A stretch of DNA of 64,000 nucleotides from an uncultured Anaerolineae bacterium (GCA_937995825.1 CALKJO010000017.1:1-64000), one strand, 5' to 3'. Shown: positions 9,674-19,299, numbered from the stretch's first letter. Notes: generated from the letters alone by a model not told the origin. Translations and numbers: made by a program.

Positions 9674-10495
9674 GCCGCTGCGGGCGAAGCTCTCGATGAA
9701 GCGCCGCTGAAAGAACATGAACAGGATGACCAGCGGCGCGATCACCAGCAGCGTCCCCGCCATAAGCTGGTTGTAAAGCGCGCCGACATCGGTGGTGGCG
9801 ACCAGTTTGCTCAGCCCAACGGTCAGTGGGCGCACCGACTCGCTGCGCGTGACGATAAAGGGCCATAGAAATTCATTCCAGTGACTGCTGATCGAGACGA
9901 GCGCAAAAGCAGTGTAAGCAGGGATGGACAGCGGGATATACACGTGCCGCAGCACCTGCCACAAGCTTGCGCCGTCAATACGGGCAGCCTCCTCCAGTTC
10001 AAACGGGATTTCCCTGAACGTCTGGCGCATTAACAGCAGACCGAATGCCGATCCCCAATAGGGCAGCATCAGCGCGATATGTGTGTCGAACAAGTTCAAC
10101 GTGCGGATGGTGGCGAAGTTCTGCACGATCAGGACGCCGGAGGGGATCATCAGTTGTAGTAGGATGATCAGCAGCAGCGTATCTCGCCCGCGAAAGCGCA
10201 TCCGCGCGAAGGCATATCCCGCCATCGTGACCGTGACAAGCTGCACGATTAGCACCCCAACGACAAAAATGATGCTGTTGAGATAATGGGTCAGCCAGGG
10301 CGCGACTGACCAAGCAGCGCGGTAGTTATCGAGGGTGATCGTGCTGCCAAAAAAGATGTTTCCGTTGGTGATCGGCTCATTCGGGGGGCGAAAGCTGAGC
10401 AGGATAGCAAAAATCAGCGGCGACAGCCACAACAGCGAAAGCAAAGTCGTCACGGCATCAGCGACTCGGCTGCCCAGGGCATTATGATGTCTCAT
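9665..10495 (-). CDS. ABC sugar transporter permease, MalG type
   Basis: 276-residue inner-membrane permease of the CUT1 carbohydrate family with about six transmembrane segments. The EAA loop that docks the ATPase is clear: EEAARIDGASLWQVLRHVYIP near residues 180-200. The start lies inside the end of the upstream permease gene (14-base overlap), so the two are translated together. No ATPase gene is in the cluster; CUT1 systems often share one MsmK/UgpC-like ATPase encoded elsewhere. Substrate unknown; the neighbours suggest a glucoside or glycosylglycerate. Confidence 0.88.
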   Translation of the reverse strand: MRHHNALGSRVADAVTTLLSLLWLSPLIFAILLSFRPPNEPITNGNIFFGSTITLDNYRAAWSVAPWLTHYLNSIIFVVGVLIVQLVTVTMAGYAFARMRFRGRDTLLLIILLQLMIPSGVLIVQNFATIRTLNLFDTHIALMLPYWGSAFGLLLMRQTFREIPFELEEAARIDGASLWQVLRHVYIPLSIPAYTAFALVSISSHWNEFLWPFIVTRSESVRPLTVGLSKLVATTDVGALYNQLMAGTLLVIAPLVILFMFFQRRFIESFARSGLK

Positions 10496-11438
10496 CGTCC
10501 CGTCTCCGCTCGAAATACAGAAAATTGGTGACGGTGAAGACCATCAGCACTAGGACAAGCACAACGGTCATGGCGTTGATATACCCCCAGTTGCGCCGCT
10601 CGCCAATGCTCTGGAAAATAAAATAGAGCAGCAGATTACTTCTATCACCGGGTCCGCCTTGTCCAAGCGCCTGAAGATGTTCCACTGTCTGGAAGCCAAA
10701 GGTGAAGCTGACGATCAGGATGAATAGTGTGGTCCGGCGTAGCAGTGGGATCGTCAGATACAGCAGTTTCTGACATTCGCCTGCGCCATCCAGTTCAGCG
10801 GCTTCATAGAGGTCGCGTGGGATGTTTTGCAGACCTGCTAGATAGAAGATTGTGTAAAAGCCCGCTTGCTTCCAGATGTTGACGGTGGTCACGGTGAATA
10901 AGGCGATGTTAGGATCACCGATCCAGTTCTGCCCTCGGCTTCCGAATGTGCGCAGGATGGTGTTGACCAGACCGAGCGGGTCGGCAAATAGAAATGCCCA
11001 GATGCTTGCTGCGCCGATCATCGGCAGCAAGGCGGGGTAGAACAAGCTGAAGCGATAGACACCAATCCGTTTGATTCGGCGGTTCAGCAGCAGTGCAAAC
11101 CCCAGCGCAAGCGGAACTGACACGACCACCGTTGCAAGGGCGAAGATGATAGTATTGCTTATCACCTGCAAAAAGGTGCTGCCGATGTAGTGAGTAGGGT
11201 CGAAGAGATCGAAGTAGTTTTCCAGCCCGACGAAAGTCGATGGATCGCGGACATTGCGCGGCGGGCGATACAGGCTGGATACGACCGATCCGACCGCCGG
11301 ATAGATGGTAAATAGGGAGACGAGGATAAGCGTTGGCGCGACTAGCAGGTAAGGAACAAGATTGATTGGCTTGCCCGTTTGCGCTGCATTCGCCGCAGCT
11401 TTGATGCGCTCAATGGAGGCGAGAGAGCTGTTTCTCAT
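10482..11438 (-). CDS. ABC sugar transporter permease, MalF type
   Basis: 318-residue CUT1 permease, partner of the MalG-type subunit. An N-terminal anchor (LVPYLLVAPTLILVSLFTIYPAVGSV) is followed by five more hydrophobic segments, and the EAA-type loop reads DLYEAAELDGAGECQKLLYLTIP. Located 48 bases downstream of the binding-protein gene and overlapping the next permease, hence in the order binding protein, MalF, MalG usual for this family. Confidence 0.88.
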   Translation of the reverse strand: MRNSSLASIERIKAAANAAQTGKPINLVPYLLVAPTLILVSLFTIYPAVGSVVSSLYRPPRNVRDPSTFVGLENYFDLFDPTHYIGSTFLQVISNTIIFALATVVVSVPLALGFALLLNRRIKRIGVYRFSLFYPALLPMIGAASIWAFLFADPLGLVNTILRTFGSRGQNWIGDPNIALFTVTTVNIWKQAGFYTIFYLAGLQNIPRDLYEAAELDGAGECQKLLYLTIPLLRRTTLFILIVSFTFGFQTVEHLQALGQGGPGDRSNLLLYFIFQSIGERRNWGYINAMTVVLVLVLMVFTVTNFLYFERRRDDETS

Positions 11439-11486
11439 CGTGGTGTTGGTCGGGATGCCTGAATCAGCGCATCCCGACCCAAAGGT

Positions 11487-12806
11487 TTAGCGATATTCCG
11501 CCAGCAGCGAGTCGATTTGAGCCTGCGCAGTCGTCAGTGCGCCTTCGATATCGGTAGTTGCGCCAGAGATGATGCCGCTCAATGTGCTGTTGATGATCCC
11601 CTGAATATCGATGGTGCGGTAAGCGGAGAATTCCTTCTGCGCGAACGCGAGCTGATCGCGAGCAACTGCATACTGCGGTCGGCGCGCTACGAGTGATGCC
11701 AGCGGGTCAAGCTCCCAGGCGCTTCGGCGAGCAGCAACATAGCCGGTTGCCGCGCCCCAATCCGACTGAATTTCGGGCGAGGAAAGGAACTGAATCCACG
11801 CCCAAGCGGCTGCCTGCTCTTCCGGTGTGCTGTTGGCAAACAGATAGAGGTTGCCGCCGCCGGTCGGCGCGCCGTAGCCCGTGCCGTCTTCGCCGGCTGT
11901 GCCTGAAGGCAGGAAAGCAACACCGACTTCGAACGGCGCTTCATTGAGGATGCGCGTCAGGCTGCCGGTAGTGTGGAACAGCATCGATGCCTTTCCGCTG
12001 GTGAAAATTGACGGACCGTCCCCCCAGGACAGCGTGCCGCCAGGCATCACGCCGTAGTCGCGGCTCAGGCTGATGATATAGTCCAGCGCTTCGCGGGTTT
12101 GCGGGGTGTTGAAATAGACCTCACTGGGGCTTTCCTCAACAAAATGCTGACCATCGGCGATCACGAACGCCGAGAACAGCCAGATTGGGAAGCCCTCTGT
12201 CGGCAACCAGACACCCCAGCGCTGACCGTCGGGCAGGGTGAGCGCCTGAGCCATTTCAGCAAGCTCCTGACGATTGCGCGGCGGCGCGTCGAAGCCAGCT
12301 TCAGCAAACTGCTCAACGTTGTAATACAGCACTGGGGTCGAGCGCTGATACGGGATCGACCAGATGACCCCCTCCTCATCCAGACTGTTCAGCAGGAATG
12401 CGGGGAAGAAATCGGCGACATACGCCTCGCCATCCGGCATGGTGTCGATAAAATCCTGGACGGGCAGGATCGTGCCTTCCTCGATGAAGCTGAACAAGTC
12501 GGTTGTGAGCATCACCGCGACATCGGGACCTGCACCGCCGCCTGCGATTTCGGTCTGGATCGTGTTGCGCGTGTCGGTATAGCTGCCAGTGTAGACGACG
12601 TTGATCTGCACACCGGGATTGGCGGCTTCAAATGCCGCAGCATAGCGGTTGAAAACCGCCTCGATGCTTTCTCCCGCCTCTGGATTGGTGATCGTGGCAG
12701 TGGCAGTGGGGAAGTAAAAATCAACCGTGATGGTCTCCTGCGCCGTGATTGTCGGCGCGACTGAGAAAAGCAGCATGATCACTGTGAGCAGACGCAGCAT
12801 ACGCAT
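11487..12806 (-). CDS. ABC transporter sugar-binding protein
   Basis: 439-residue extracellular solute-binding protein of the UgpB/MalE class (family 1). A signal peptide (MRMLRLLTVIMLLFSVAPTITAQ) has no lipobox cysteine, so the mature protein is probably free or held by other means. FEAANPGVQINVVYTG and GPDVAVMLTTDLFSF are typical of family 1 lobes. The start is supported by GAGGAG nine bases upstream. It delivers substrate to the two permeases transcribed after it. Specificity cannot be read from sequence. Confidence 0.87.
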   Translation of the reverse strand: MRMLRLLTVIMLLFSVAPTITAQETITVDFYFPTATATITNPEAGESIEAVFNRYAAAFEAANPGVQINVVYTGSYTDTRNTIQTEIAGGGAGPDVAVMLTTDLFSFIEEGTILPVQDFIDTMPDGEAYVADFFPAFLLNSLDEEGVIWSIPYQRSTPVLYYNVEQFAEAGFDAPPRNRQELAEMAQALTLPDGQRWGVWLPTEGFPIWLFSAFVIADGQHFVEESPSEVYFNTPQTREALDYIISLSRDYGVMPGGTLSWGDGPSIFTSGKASMLFHTTGSLTRILNEAPFEVGVAFLPSGTAGEDGTGYGAPTGGGNLYLFANSTPEEQAAAWAWIQFLSSPEIQSDWGAATGYVAARRSAWELDPLASLVARRPQYAVARDQLAFAQKEFSAYRTIDIQGIINSTLSGIISGATTDIEGALTTAQAQIDSLLAEYR

Positions 12807-12834
12807 AGAAGAGACTCCTCATCTTAAACCAATG

Positions 12835-12855
12835 CTTCAGTCCCCTAAACTGAAG
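12835..12855. promoter_or_regulatory. inverted repeat upstream of the ABC transporter operon
   Basis: CTTCAGT and ACTGAAG form perfect 7-base arms around a 7-base spacer, 29 bases upstream of the binding-protein start codon. It could be an operator for a sugar repressor or a hairpin in the mRNA leader; sequence alone does not decide. Confidence 0.4.
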
Positions 12856-13021
12856 TAGACCGATTTTTAATCACACAACGTTACCCGTATTTCAAATCAC
12901 TGTTAAGGTTCATCAATTCTCAGATCGATAAGAGGAAGATTAATATCTCAACCACAGACCGCATTTCTATGGGATGATGGAGTATATTGAGAGCAGATCA
13001 AGTTTGGCAGCGAGGCGATTT

Positions 13022-14332
13022 GTGAGTTTACATCACTCAGAATACGATGTGGTCATTGTCGGTGGAAGACCAGCGGGGTCGACGCTTGCAGCGCGTCTAG
13101 GCATGGCGGGTCTGCGCGTGTTGATGTTGGAAAGAGCGCAGATGCCGGCGCTTCCTGGCGCATCCTGCCCGATCATCTATGCCTCAACGATGGATATGCT
13201 CGATGAGATCGGCGCGGATGAAGGCGCATACGCGCGTGGGACGCCGAAAATCCGCCGTATGGTCAATGCAGGTGAGGCGATCAAGGGCGAAATCGCGATC
13301 CCGATGCGGAACGGACGCGATTACGGCTATGCTATCGACCGCGCGCGCTTCGACTTTGCGCTCTGGGAGAATGCGCTGCGTTATCCCACCGTCGAGGGAC
13401 GGTTGGGCTGGTCGGCAGCCGATCTGATCCTCGAAAACGGGCGGGTTACCGGTGTGATCGCTAGCGCGCCTGGTCAACCGCGCCAGGAAATCCGGTCGAA
13501 GGTGGTGGTCGGAGCGGATGGGCGCTTTAGCTTAGTCGCGCGCAAGATGGGCGCAGCGCAGCGCGATGAACATACAGACTTTCCGACCAGCATCTACTAT
13601 GCCTACTGGAAAAACGCGCCGCCCTATGATGAAAATGGCGCGGCGGCAGTCGCTTGGGGGGATGGCACGGGTTTCGGTTTCCTGATGATGGACAGCGCCG
13701 ACGATACGGTCGTGGTTGCGGTGGAAGGTCAGTCAGAGATCATCGATCCGCCGCCAGGACAGGTGGATGCCTGGTATGAGGAACTGATTGCACGCTATCC
13801 GATTACTGCTGAGCGGATGCGCCACGCTGAACGCATCACCGATGTGCGCGGCATGAAAAATATTGGCAATCTTTATCGTCAGCCGGGCGGGAGCGGCTGG
13901 GCGCTGGTGGGCGATGCTTACCATCAGAAAGACCCGCTGGATGGGCAGGGAATTTACGATGCAGTTTTCACCGCGAAAGCCCTTGCCCGCGAACTGGCTG
14001 CCTATTTTGCAGGCGAGCAGGACTGGGAAACGACTCTGCGCCGTTATGACAGCGCGGCGCGCTCGGAGACGTATCCGATGTATCAATCGACACTCCAGCG
14101 CGTGCAGGTGAGTTTGTATGATTCGTCTCCTGAGTGGCTTAAGTGGGCAGCTGCAAACAGCTTTGGGCGCTGGTTGTTCGAGGATCGGCTGATTCGCGAG
14201 CAGATGGGGCTGATGCTCACCCGCCAGATCGCGCCGCGTGATGCAATGTCCATGCCGCTGGTGGTGGGGGCGTTGCTGCGCGGCCCGCTGCGCGATCTGA
14301 GCCGATTTCTGGACAGACAGCTTGAAACGTGA
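13022..14332 (+). CDS. FAD-dependent oxidoreductase (geranylgeranyl reductase / monooxygenase-like)
   Basis: Flavoprotein of 436 residues with an N-terminal FAD-binding beta-alpha-beta motif (YDVVIVGGRPAGSTLAARLG), the VVGADGRFSLVARKMG segment and the second FAD motif WALVGDAYHQKDPLDGQGI of the PHBH/geranylgeranyl-reductase class. I prefer a GTG start at 13022 because GAGG lies six bases before it; ATGs at 12974 and 12977 add 16 residues but have no ribosome binding site. Substrate unknown: FAD monooxygenases and prenyl reductases share this fold. Monocistronic, divergent from the transporter, convergent with the cold-shock gene. Confidence 0.8.
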   Translation: MSLHHSEYDVVIVGGRPAGSTLAARLGMAGLRVLMLERAQMPALPGASCPIIYASTMDMLDEIGADEGAYARGTPKIRRMVNAGEAIKGEIAIPMRNGRDYGYAIDRARFDFALWENALRYPTVEGRLGWSAADLILENGRVTGVIASAPGQPRQEIRSKVVVGADGRFSLVARKMGAAQRDEHTDFPTSIYYAYWKNAPPYDENGAAAVAWGDGTGFGFLMMDSADDTVVVAVEGQSEIIDPPPGQVDAWYEELIARYPITAERMRHAERITDVRGMKNIGNLYRQPGGSGWALVGDAYHQKDPLDGQGIYDAVFTAKALARELAAYFAGEQDWETTLRRYDSAARSETYPMYQSTLQRVQVSLYDSSPEWLKWAAANSFGRWLFEDRLIREQMGLMLTRQIAPRDAMSMPLVVGALLRGPLRDLSRFLDRQLET

Positions 14333-14335
14333 ATA

Positions 14336-14366
14336 AAAAAACACCCCCGACGTAAACCGGGGGTGT
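14336..14366 (-). terminator. intrinsic terminator of the cold-shock gene
   Basis: Read on the minus strand: stem ACACCCCCG/CGGGGGTGT (arms 14341-14349 and 14358-14366, 8-base loop) followed by a run of seven T. It sits 27 bases after the csp stop, between it and the convergent FAD gene. Confidence 0.9.
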
Positions 14367-14392
14367 CGGAAGGCTGTATATGACGATACGAT

Positions 14393-14605
14393 CTACTGGA
14401 TTACGATGACGCCGCTAGCCTGCTTGCCCTTCTTGCCTTCGGTGATTTCAAATTCGACCTTGTCGCCCTCGTTGAGGGTGCGGAAGCCAGAACCGCGAAT
14501 CTCCGAATAGTGGACAAATAGATCGGGTCCGTTTTCCTGAGTGATGAACCCGTAGCCTTTGTCGCCATTGAACCATTTGACCGTACCACGAACACGCTGT
14601 GACAT
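14393..14605 (-). CDS. cold-shock domain protein, CspA family
   Basis: 70-residue OB-fold nucleic-acid binding protein that melts RNA structure or acts as an RNA chaperone. Both RNA-binding motifs are intact: RNP1 KGYGFI at 16-21 and RNP2 LFVHY at 29-33, with the GTVKWFN opening of the family. AGGAGAAG precedes the start by 7 bases. It is the last gene of a long leftward series but lies 255 bases from typA and has its own terminator, so it is probably transcribed alone. The leader (14606-14859) shows no further gene; a possible promoter TTGAAT-N17-TACAAG lies within it. Confidence 0.95.
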   Translation of the reverse strand: MSQRVRGTVKWFNGDKGYGFITQENGPDLFVHYSEIRGSGFRTLNEGDKVEFEITEGKKGKQASGVIVIQ

Positions 14606-14859
14606 TTGGAACTTCTCCTGAATGATCTTGGTTTGCTACAACAGCCTTGTACCGACACCCACACAATCATTCAAGCGTTTCATGTGGTACGCTGCGCACA
14701 TGCCCAAATCCGTACAATGCTTCGCGCACTGCCGGTTATGGGACAAGTCCGCATTGGCTTGCCAGACGCCCAACCACTGCGCCTCATGTGGGGGCAGACC
14801 CCATTGTCTGTCAGATACCCACATCGCATCATCAGTATACAACGGTTTTCTGGAAAAAG

Positions 14860-16713
14860 CTACTCCGCTTCGGCAACAAGGCGCTCCCGATTCTTCTGTT
14901 CCTTGAGCCGGCGTTCGTTGTTGAGGATCTTCTTGCGTCCACGTAGACTGATCGGCGTGACCTCAAGCAGTTCATCTTCAGCGATGAACTCGATCCAGTC
15001 ATCGAGCGACAGCACGCGGATCGCTTTGAGGCGTTCGTCGTCAGCGTAGTTCTTGGTGCGGACGGCGGTTAGATGTTTGGTCTTGCAAACATTGACTGCC
15101 AGGTCTTCAGGGCGGATGTGTTCGCCGACGATCATGCCTTCATAGACCTCTGTGCCAGGTTCGATGAAGAATGTCCCGCGGCTTTGCGCGCCGATCATCG
15201 CGTAAGGTGTGGCTGTCCCTGCTTCCCAGGCAAGCAGGCTTCCGAACTGACGACCTGGCAGCGCCCCGACCATCGGCTCATAACCGTGAAACAAACTGTG
15301 AATTTGTCCCAGGCCGCCGGTCGCGGTCAGGAACTTAGAGCGGAAGCCGAGCAGCCCGCGTGTTGGGACGATGTATTTTAGGAAGGTCGTCCCACTTTCA
15401 GTGCGCATGTCGATCATACGTCCGCGCCGTGTGCCGAGCAGCTCGACAACCGTGCCGGTCATCTCATCGGAGACTTCGATATGCACTTCCTCGAACGGTT
15501 CGAGCATCTCGTCCGTCTCTGGATCGCGTCGATAAATGACTTCCGGCTTGCTGATCTCGAATTCGTATCCCTCACGGCGCATCGTCTCGATCAAGATGCC
15601 CAGATGCAGTTCACCGCGCCCACTGACGATAAAGCGATCCGGTGTATCACCATCTTCCACACGCAGGGCAAGATTGCTGCGGGTTTCGTTGTAGAGGCGC
15701 TCACGCAGTCGACGTGACGTTCCCCAGCCGGTTTTGCCTTCGCGTCCAGCCAACGGCGACGTGTTCACGCCGAAGGTCATGCGGACGGTGGGCTGCTCAA
15801 CGCTGATCGGTGGCAGTGGTACGGCATTGGCGGGATCGGCGATGGTATCGCTGATGCCAATCGTGTCCAGACCCGCAAAGGCGATGATTTCGCCCGCGCG
15901 CGCTTCCTCCACCTCCTGCTTGGACAAATTGTGATAGGTGAACAGATACTCGATGCGACCGGTTGAGCGCTCACCCGTTGGCGTGATACGGACGATGTTC
16001 ATTCCGCGCCGGATCGTCCCCGAATGGAGGCGACCGACCGCGATCTGACCTTTGTAGTTGTCATATTCCAGCGTGGTGACCAACAGGCGCGCTGGCGTGT
16101 CGAGGTCAACGACAGGCGGCGGCACTTCGCGGATAATGGTCTCGAACAGCGGCGCGAGACTGTCCTGCAGGCTGTCGGCGCTCAGCCCGGCTTTGCCTTC
16201 CAGCCCAATCGCGTAAACCACAGGGAACTCCGCCTGTTCATCGGTCGCGCCCAGTTCAAGAAACAGATCGAAGGTCGCGTTCAGCGCTGCAGCAGGGTCA
16301 GCCGCAGCGCGGTCAATCTTGTTGATCACGACGATGATGCGCAGTCCATTTGCCAGTGCTTTACGCAGCACGAAGCGCGTTTGTGGCATCGGTCCTTCAA
16401 CGGCGTCGATCAGCAGCAGCGCGCCATCCACCATGTTCAGCACACGCTCGACCTCGCCGCCGAAGTCCGCATGACCGGGCGTGTCTACGATGTTGATCTT
16501 GACGTTGTTCCACGTCACGGCGGTATTCTTCGCCAAAATCGTGATCCCGCGCTCGCGTTCCAGCACATTCGAGTCAAGAATGCGCTCGCCCGCTGCGTCC
16601 GCATTGCGAAACACCTTGGTCTGTTTGAGCATCCCATCGACCAGCGTGGTTTTGCCGTGATCGACGTGCGCGATGATGGCGATATTGCGAATATCATCCC
16701 GCTTCTGTATCAC
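14860..16713 (-). CDS. typA: ribosome-associated GTPase TypA/BipA
   Basis: 617-residue translational GTPase of the EF-G-like TypA/BipA family that binds the 70S ribosome and helps assembly and stress adaptation. G1 is AHVDHGKTT near 15-23, G2 lies in ERERGITI, G3 is [13 protein letters not shown]4 NKIDR. The C-terminal BipA-specific domain with [16 protein letters not shown] and [17 protein letters not shown] is present. Translation starts at a GTG with GAGGA eight bases upstream. Length and motifs are normal for the family. A cluster of short repeats lies upstream. Confidence 0.96.
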   Translation of the reverse strand: MIQKRDDIRNIAIIAHVDHGKTTLVDGMLKQTKVFRNADAAGERILDSNVLERERGITILAKNTAVTWNNVKINIVDTPGHADFGGEVERVLNMVDGALLLIDAVEGPMPQTRFVLRKALANGLRIIVVINKIDRAAADPAAALNATFDLFLELGATDEQAEFPVVYAIGLEGKAGLSADSLQDSLAPLFETIIREVPPPVVDLDTPARLLVTTLEYDNYKGQIAVGRLHSGTIRRGMNIVRITPTGERSTGRIEYLFTYHNLSKQEVEEARAGEIIAFAGLDTIGISDTIADPANAVPLPPISVEQPTVRMTFGVNTSPLAGREGKTGWGTSRRLRERLYNETRSNLALRVEDGDTPDRFIVSGRGELHLGILIETMRREGYEFEISKPEVIYRRDPETDEMLEPFEEVHIEVSDEMTGTVVELLGTRRGRMIDMRTESGTTFLKYIVPTRGLLGFRSKFLTATGGLGQIHSLFHGYEPMVGALPGRQFGSLLAWEAGTATPYAMIGAQSRGTFFIEPGTEVYEGMIVGEHIRPEDLAVNVCKTKHLTAVRTKNYADDERLKAIRVLSLDDWIEFIAEDELLEVTPISLRGRKKILNNERRLKEQKNRERLVAEAE

Positions 16714-16756
16714 TGGTTTTTCCTCAGAGATGTATGTGGAGACGTTATTTCATGCC

Positions 16757-16762
16757 ATTGTA
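16757..16762 (-). promoter_or_regulatory. possible -10 box of the typA promoter
   Basis: Read on the minus strand, TGCTACAAT carries a TACAAT hexamer with an upstream TG, 43 bases before the typA start. No good -35 is seen at the right distance, which would suit an activator-dependent promoter. Confidence 0.3.
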
Positions 16763-16801
16763 GCATGGCGAGGTGAAGACATATAGAGAGGATGCCGCGC
16801 T

Positions 16802-16847
16802 TGGGATAACTTGGGATATGTGGGATAAATGGGATAAAGTTGGGATA
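16802..16847. repeat. five phased TGGGATA boxes upstream of typA
   Basis: TGGGATA occurs at 16802, 16812, 16821, 16830 and 16841, that is with spacings of 10, 9, 9 and 11 bases (about one helical turn each). The array lies 40-90 bases upstream of the candidate typA -10 box and between two genes. Similar copies were not seen elsewhere in the window. Confidence 0.7.
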
Positions 16848-16874
16848 AAAATCTTTGAAAAGCGGGATTCTTGG

Positions 16875-17735
16875 TTAGATGGGGGGACGAATCCGAATAA
16901 TATCTTTGCTTTCGATCTGCATCAGGTAGAGACCTGGTCCGCCGTCGCGCCAGGACTCGAATAGAATGCCCGATCCGTCGGGTGTCCAGACTGGATTAAA
17001 ATCCATATAGGCGCCGTATGTCAACCGAGTGAGCTGGTGCGACGCCAGGTCGAATAGATATAGCTCCAGATCGGCGCTTTCGCGGTCGGAGACCAGCGCA
17101 ACCCTGTCCCCAGTGGGCGACCATGCAGGCGAAAAATAGCGAAAACCGTCCCACTGAAGCAGAGGCTGCGCCTGACTGCCATCTGCGTTCATAATCCACA
17201 AATTGATCCCCTCTTCCTGATGGACGTAAAGGATGCGCTGACCGTCTGATGACCAGACGGCATCGCGATGGCTGCCTCGCGTGAGGCGGCGCGGTTCTCC
17301 GCCCTCGGCGTCGATCTGGAAAATTCCGGAGTCGTTACCGCTGTCCAGATCGAAAAGCAGCGTATTTCCATCGGGTGACCAAGCGGGATTGCCGACATTT
17401 GCCGTGAAAAAGGTTAGCTGGCGGCGTTCGCGGCTGCGTAGATCGAGCGTATAAAGATTGGTAGTGCGATTTTGAGCGCTGACATAGGCGATCCGTGTTC
17501 CGTCGGGGGATAGGGCAGGTGTGCCATGCCAAGTGAAGCCGCTGGTCACCTGAACCGCGATCAGGCGATCGAGATCGAGTAGAAATAGATTGTCATCGCT
17601 GTAGAGATTCGCCACCATTACGCTTCGCCGCGCTGTCACTTGCGGTGGGAGCAGCATGACTAGGCAGAGCGCGCCGATAAAAGTAACGCTGAAGGCAGCA
17701 TGAGTCAGAGCAGTTCGTTGAAGCGACGTGAGCAT
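16875..17735 (-). CDS. TolB-like PD40 beta-propeller protein, membrane-anchored
   Basis: 286-residue protein with an N-terminal hydrophobic segment (FSVTFIGALCLVMLLPP) acting as signal or anchor, followed by repeated PD40/WD40-like blades: PALSPDGTRIAYVS, PAWSPDGNTLLFD, AVWSSDGQRILYV, PAWSPTGDRVALVS and PVWTPDGSGILFE. Five blades are visible, so it makes a propeller outside the cytoplasmic membrane, probably a binding or scaffold module. Function unknown. It starts three bases after the LLM oxidoreductase stop, so the pair is co-transcribed. Confidence 0.8.
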   Translation of the reverse strand: MLTSLQRTALTHAAFSVTFIGALCLVMLLPPQVTARRSVMVANLYSDDNLFLLDLDRLIAVQVTSGFTWHGTPALSPDGTRIAYVSAQNRTTNLYTLDLRSRERRQLTFFTANVGNPAWSPDGNTLLFDLDSGNDSGIFQIDAEGGEPRRLTRGSHRDAVWSSDGQRILYVHQEEGINLWIMNADGSQAQPLLQWDGFRYFSPAWSPTGDRVALVSDRESADLELYLFDLASHQLTRLTYGAYMDFNPVWTPDGSGILFESWRDGGPGLYLMQIESKDIIRIRPPI

Positions 17736-17738
17736 CCC

Positions 17739-18641
17739 TTACAGGCGGTTGATGACCTGATCGATTGCCATCTCCAGCACGCCCGGCGATGCGGCGTCCA
17801 GGATTTCGAGCATGAAATAGCTGACGCCGAGATCGATGAACGGCTGCATCTGCGCCCGAATTTGCTCAGGCGTCCCGACAAAGGCATTGTCTGGCGTCCA
17901 GCGTCCGCCGCCGCGCGCCAGCGCCTCCTCCATCGCTGCGCCAATGGCAAAGCGTCCGAACCAGGAAAGCCGGATCGCATTCGGGTTGCGTCCAATCTCA
18001 ACACAGCTCTGCTTGAGGATCGCGGCACGCTCGGCGTAGTGCGCAAATGGCGCGTCGGGGATGTTCCACATTTGGGCAAAACGGGCGGCAAGCCGCATCG
18101 TCTTATTCCCGCCGCCGCCGATGACGATTGGGGGAACTGGATCGGGTTTTGGAGCGAGCATCGCTCGGTCAATGTGGTAGTGTTTGCCCTGATAGCTGAC
18201 TTCGCCGCTCTCTGTCCATAGGCGAGTGACGATCTCAAGCGTATCTTCCAACTGTTCAAGCCGGACTGCGGGAGGCGGAAAGGCGTAACCAAATCCGCGA
18301 TATTCATCCTCTTTCCAACCCGCGCCAAGACCCAGAATCAGGCGTCCGCCGCTCAGAATTTGCAGCGTGGACGCCATTTTCGCCAGCAGCGCAGGATTGC
18401 GGTAGTTTTGCCCGATCACCATTGTGCCAACCTTCATCGATGGAAAGCGCGCCGAGGCATAGGTGAGCAGCGTCCAGCATTCGTGGGTTGGGGTTTCGCC
18501 CCAGAAGAAGTGATCGGTGACCCATAAGCTTCTGAAAAGACCAGGGCAGTATGAGATAATCATCTCAACGTGGTCGAGCAGTCCTTCAACGGGCTGTGGA
18601 ATGGGTTCGATTGGGATATTCAAGCCGAATTCAACGACCAT
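17739..18641 (-). CDS. LLM-class (F420-type) flavin-dependent oxidoreductase
   Basis: 300-residue luciferase-like monooxygenase fold (TIM barrel). The segments VTDHFFWG, VGTMVIGQNYRNPALLAKMASTL, GGRLILGLGAGW and PPIVIGGGGNKTMRLAARFA are those of F420-dependent LLM oxidoreductases of the PF00296 family; FMN cannot be excluded. Substrate unknown. It lies 28 bases downstream of an SDR gene and three bases before the propeller gene. Confidence 0.85.
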   Translation of the reverse strand: MVVEFGLNIPIEPIPQPVEGLLDHVEMIISYCPGLFRSLWVTDHFFWGETPTHECWTLLTYASARFPSMKVGTMVIGQNYRNPALLAKMASTLQILSGGRLILGLGAGWKEDEYRGFGYAFPPPAVRLEQLEDTLEIVTRLWTESGEVSYQGKHYHIDRAMLAPKPDPVPPIVIGGGGNKTMRLAARFAQMWNIPDAPFAHYAERAAILKQSCVEIGRNPNAIRLSWFGRFAIGAAMEEALARGGGRWTPDNAFVGTPEQIRAQMQPFIDLGVSYFMLEILDAASPGVLEMAIDQVINRL

Positions 18642-18669
18642 GTCTTACCTAATCCTGCATTTTTCCCCA

Positions 18670-19299
18670 TTATAAGTCGAGTTTACCCGATTCGCCGCTT
18701 TCCCATCGCGCGAGGATCGCTTCTGCAACGACGAGGGGCTGTTTGGCGGTTTTGGGCAGGCTGAACGGGGCATTTTCCCAGAATGGGGTCGCTACAGCGC
18801 CTGGATGGACAACGGTGAATTTATGCTTGCGGTGTTCTTTGGCAAGAATGCCGACCAGCGGCTCAAGTCCGGCTTTGGCGGCGGCGTAGGCGGCAAATTT
18901 GGGCAGGATCAGGTGGTCAATGTATGCGCCGATGAACATCATATGCCCGCCTTCTTTCGTCAGCGGTACGCTGACCTGAGCGGCGCGCACCGCTCCGCTC
19001 AGGTTGGACTCGATGACCGCGTCCCAGCCGTCGCTGGTGATGTCCGCGACGGGCGCTGCCACTAATCCGCCCGCTGCATAAACCACCAGATCGATCCCAC
19101 TGGATTCGTATGCCACTTTCATTGCCGCTTCTTTGAAGCTGTAGGCGTTCGCGGCATCGAATGTGCAGATCAGGTCAGCAGGTGGCACACGGCTTTCATC
19201 GCGGGCGGCAGCGAATACCTGCCAGCCCTTTTCCTTGAGCAGCGTCACTAATGCCGACCCGATTCCGCCCGATGCGCCCCAGATGAGTGCTTCTGGCAT
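18670..19299 (-). CDS. short-chain dehydrogenase/reductase
   Basis: 209-residue SDR with the NAD(P)-binding motif GASGGIGSAL near residues 8-17, the NNAG-equivalent YAAGG at about 94-98, and a YAAAK catalytic Tyr-Lys pair near 138-142. The protein is shorter than the usual 250-residue classical SDR, with a reduced C-terminal substrate lid. Substrate unknown. It sits between the tspO-like gene (18 bases) and the LLM oxidoreductase gene (28 bases). Confidence 0.85.
   Translation of the reverse strand: MPEALIWGASGGIGSALVTLLKEKGWQVFAAARDESRVPPADLICTFDAANAYSFKEAAMKVAYESSGIDLVVYAAGGLVAAPVADITSDGWDAVIESNLSGAVRAAQVSVPLTKEGGHMMFIGAYIDHLILPKFAAYAAAKAGLEPLVGILAKEHRKHKFTVVHPGAVATPFWENAPFSLPKTAKQPLVVAEAILARWESGESGKLDL

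Noticed and set aside
14606-14859. short overlapping frames between csp and typA
   Set aside because: Several frames on both strands cover the same bases, none with a ribosome binding site or family match; treated as leader and promoter DNA.
16024-16776. 250-codon open frame opposite typA
   Set aside because: Antisense shadow; ends in the repeat-bearing gap but has no start signal.
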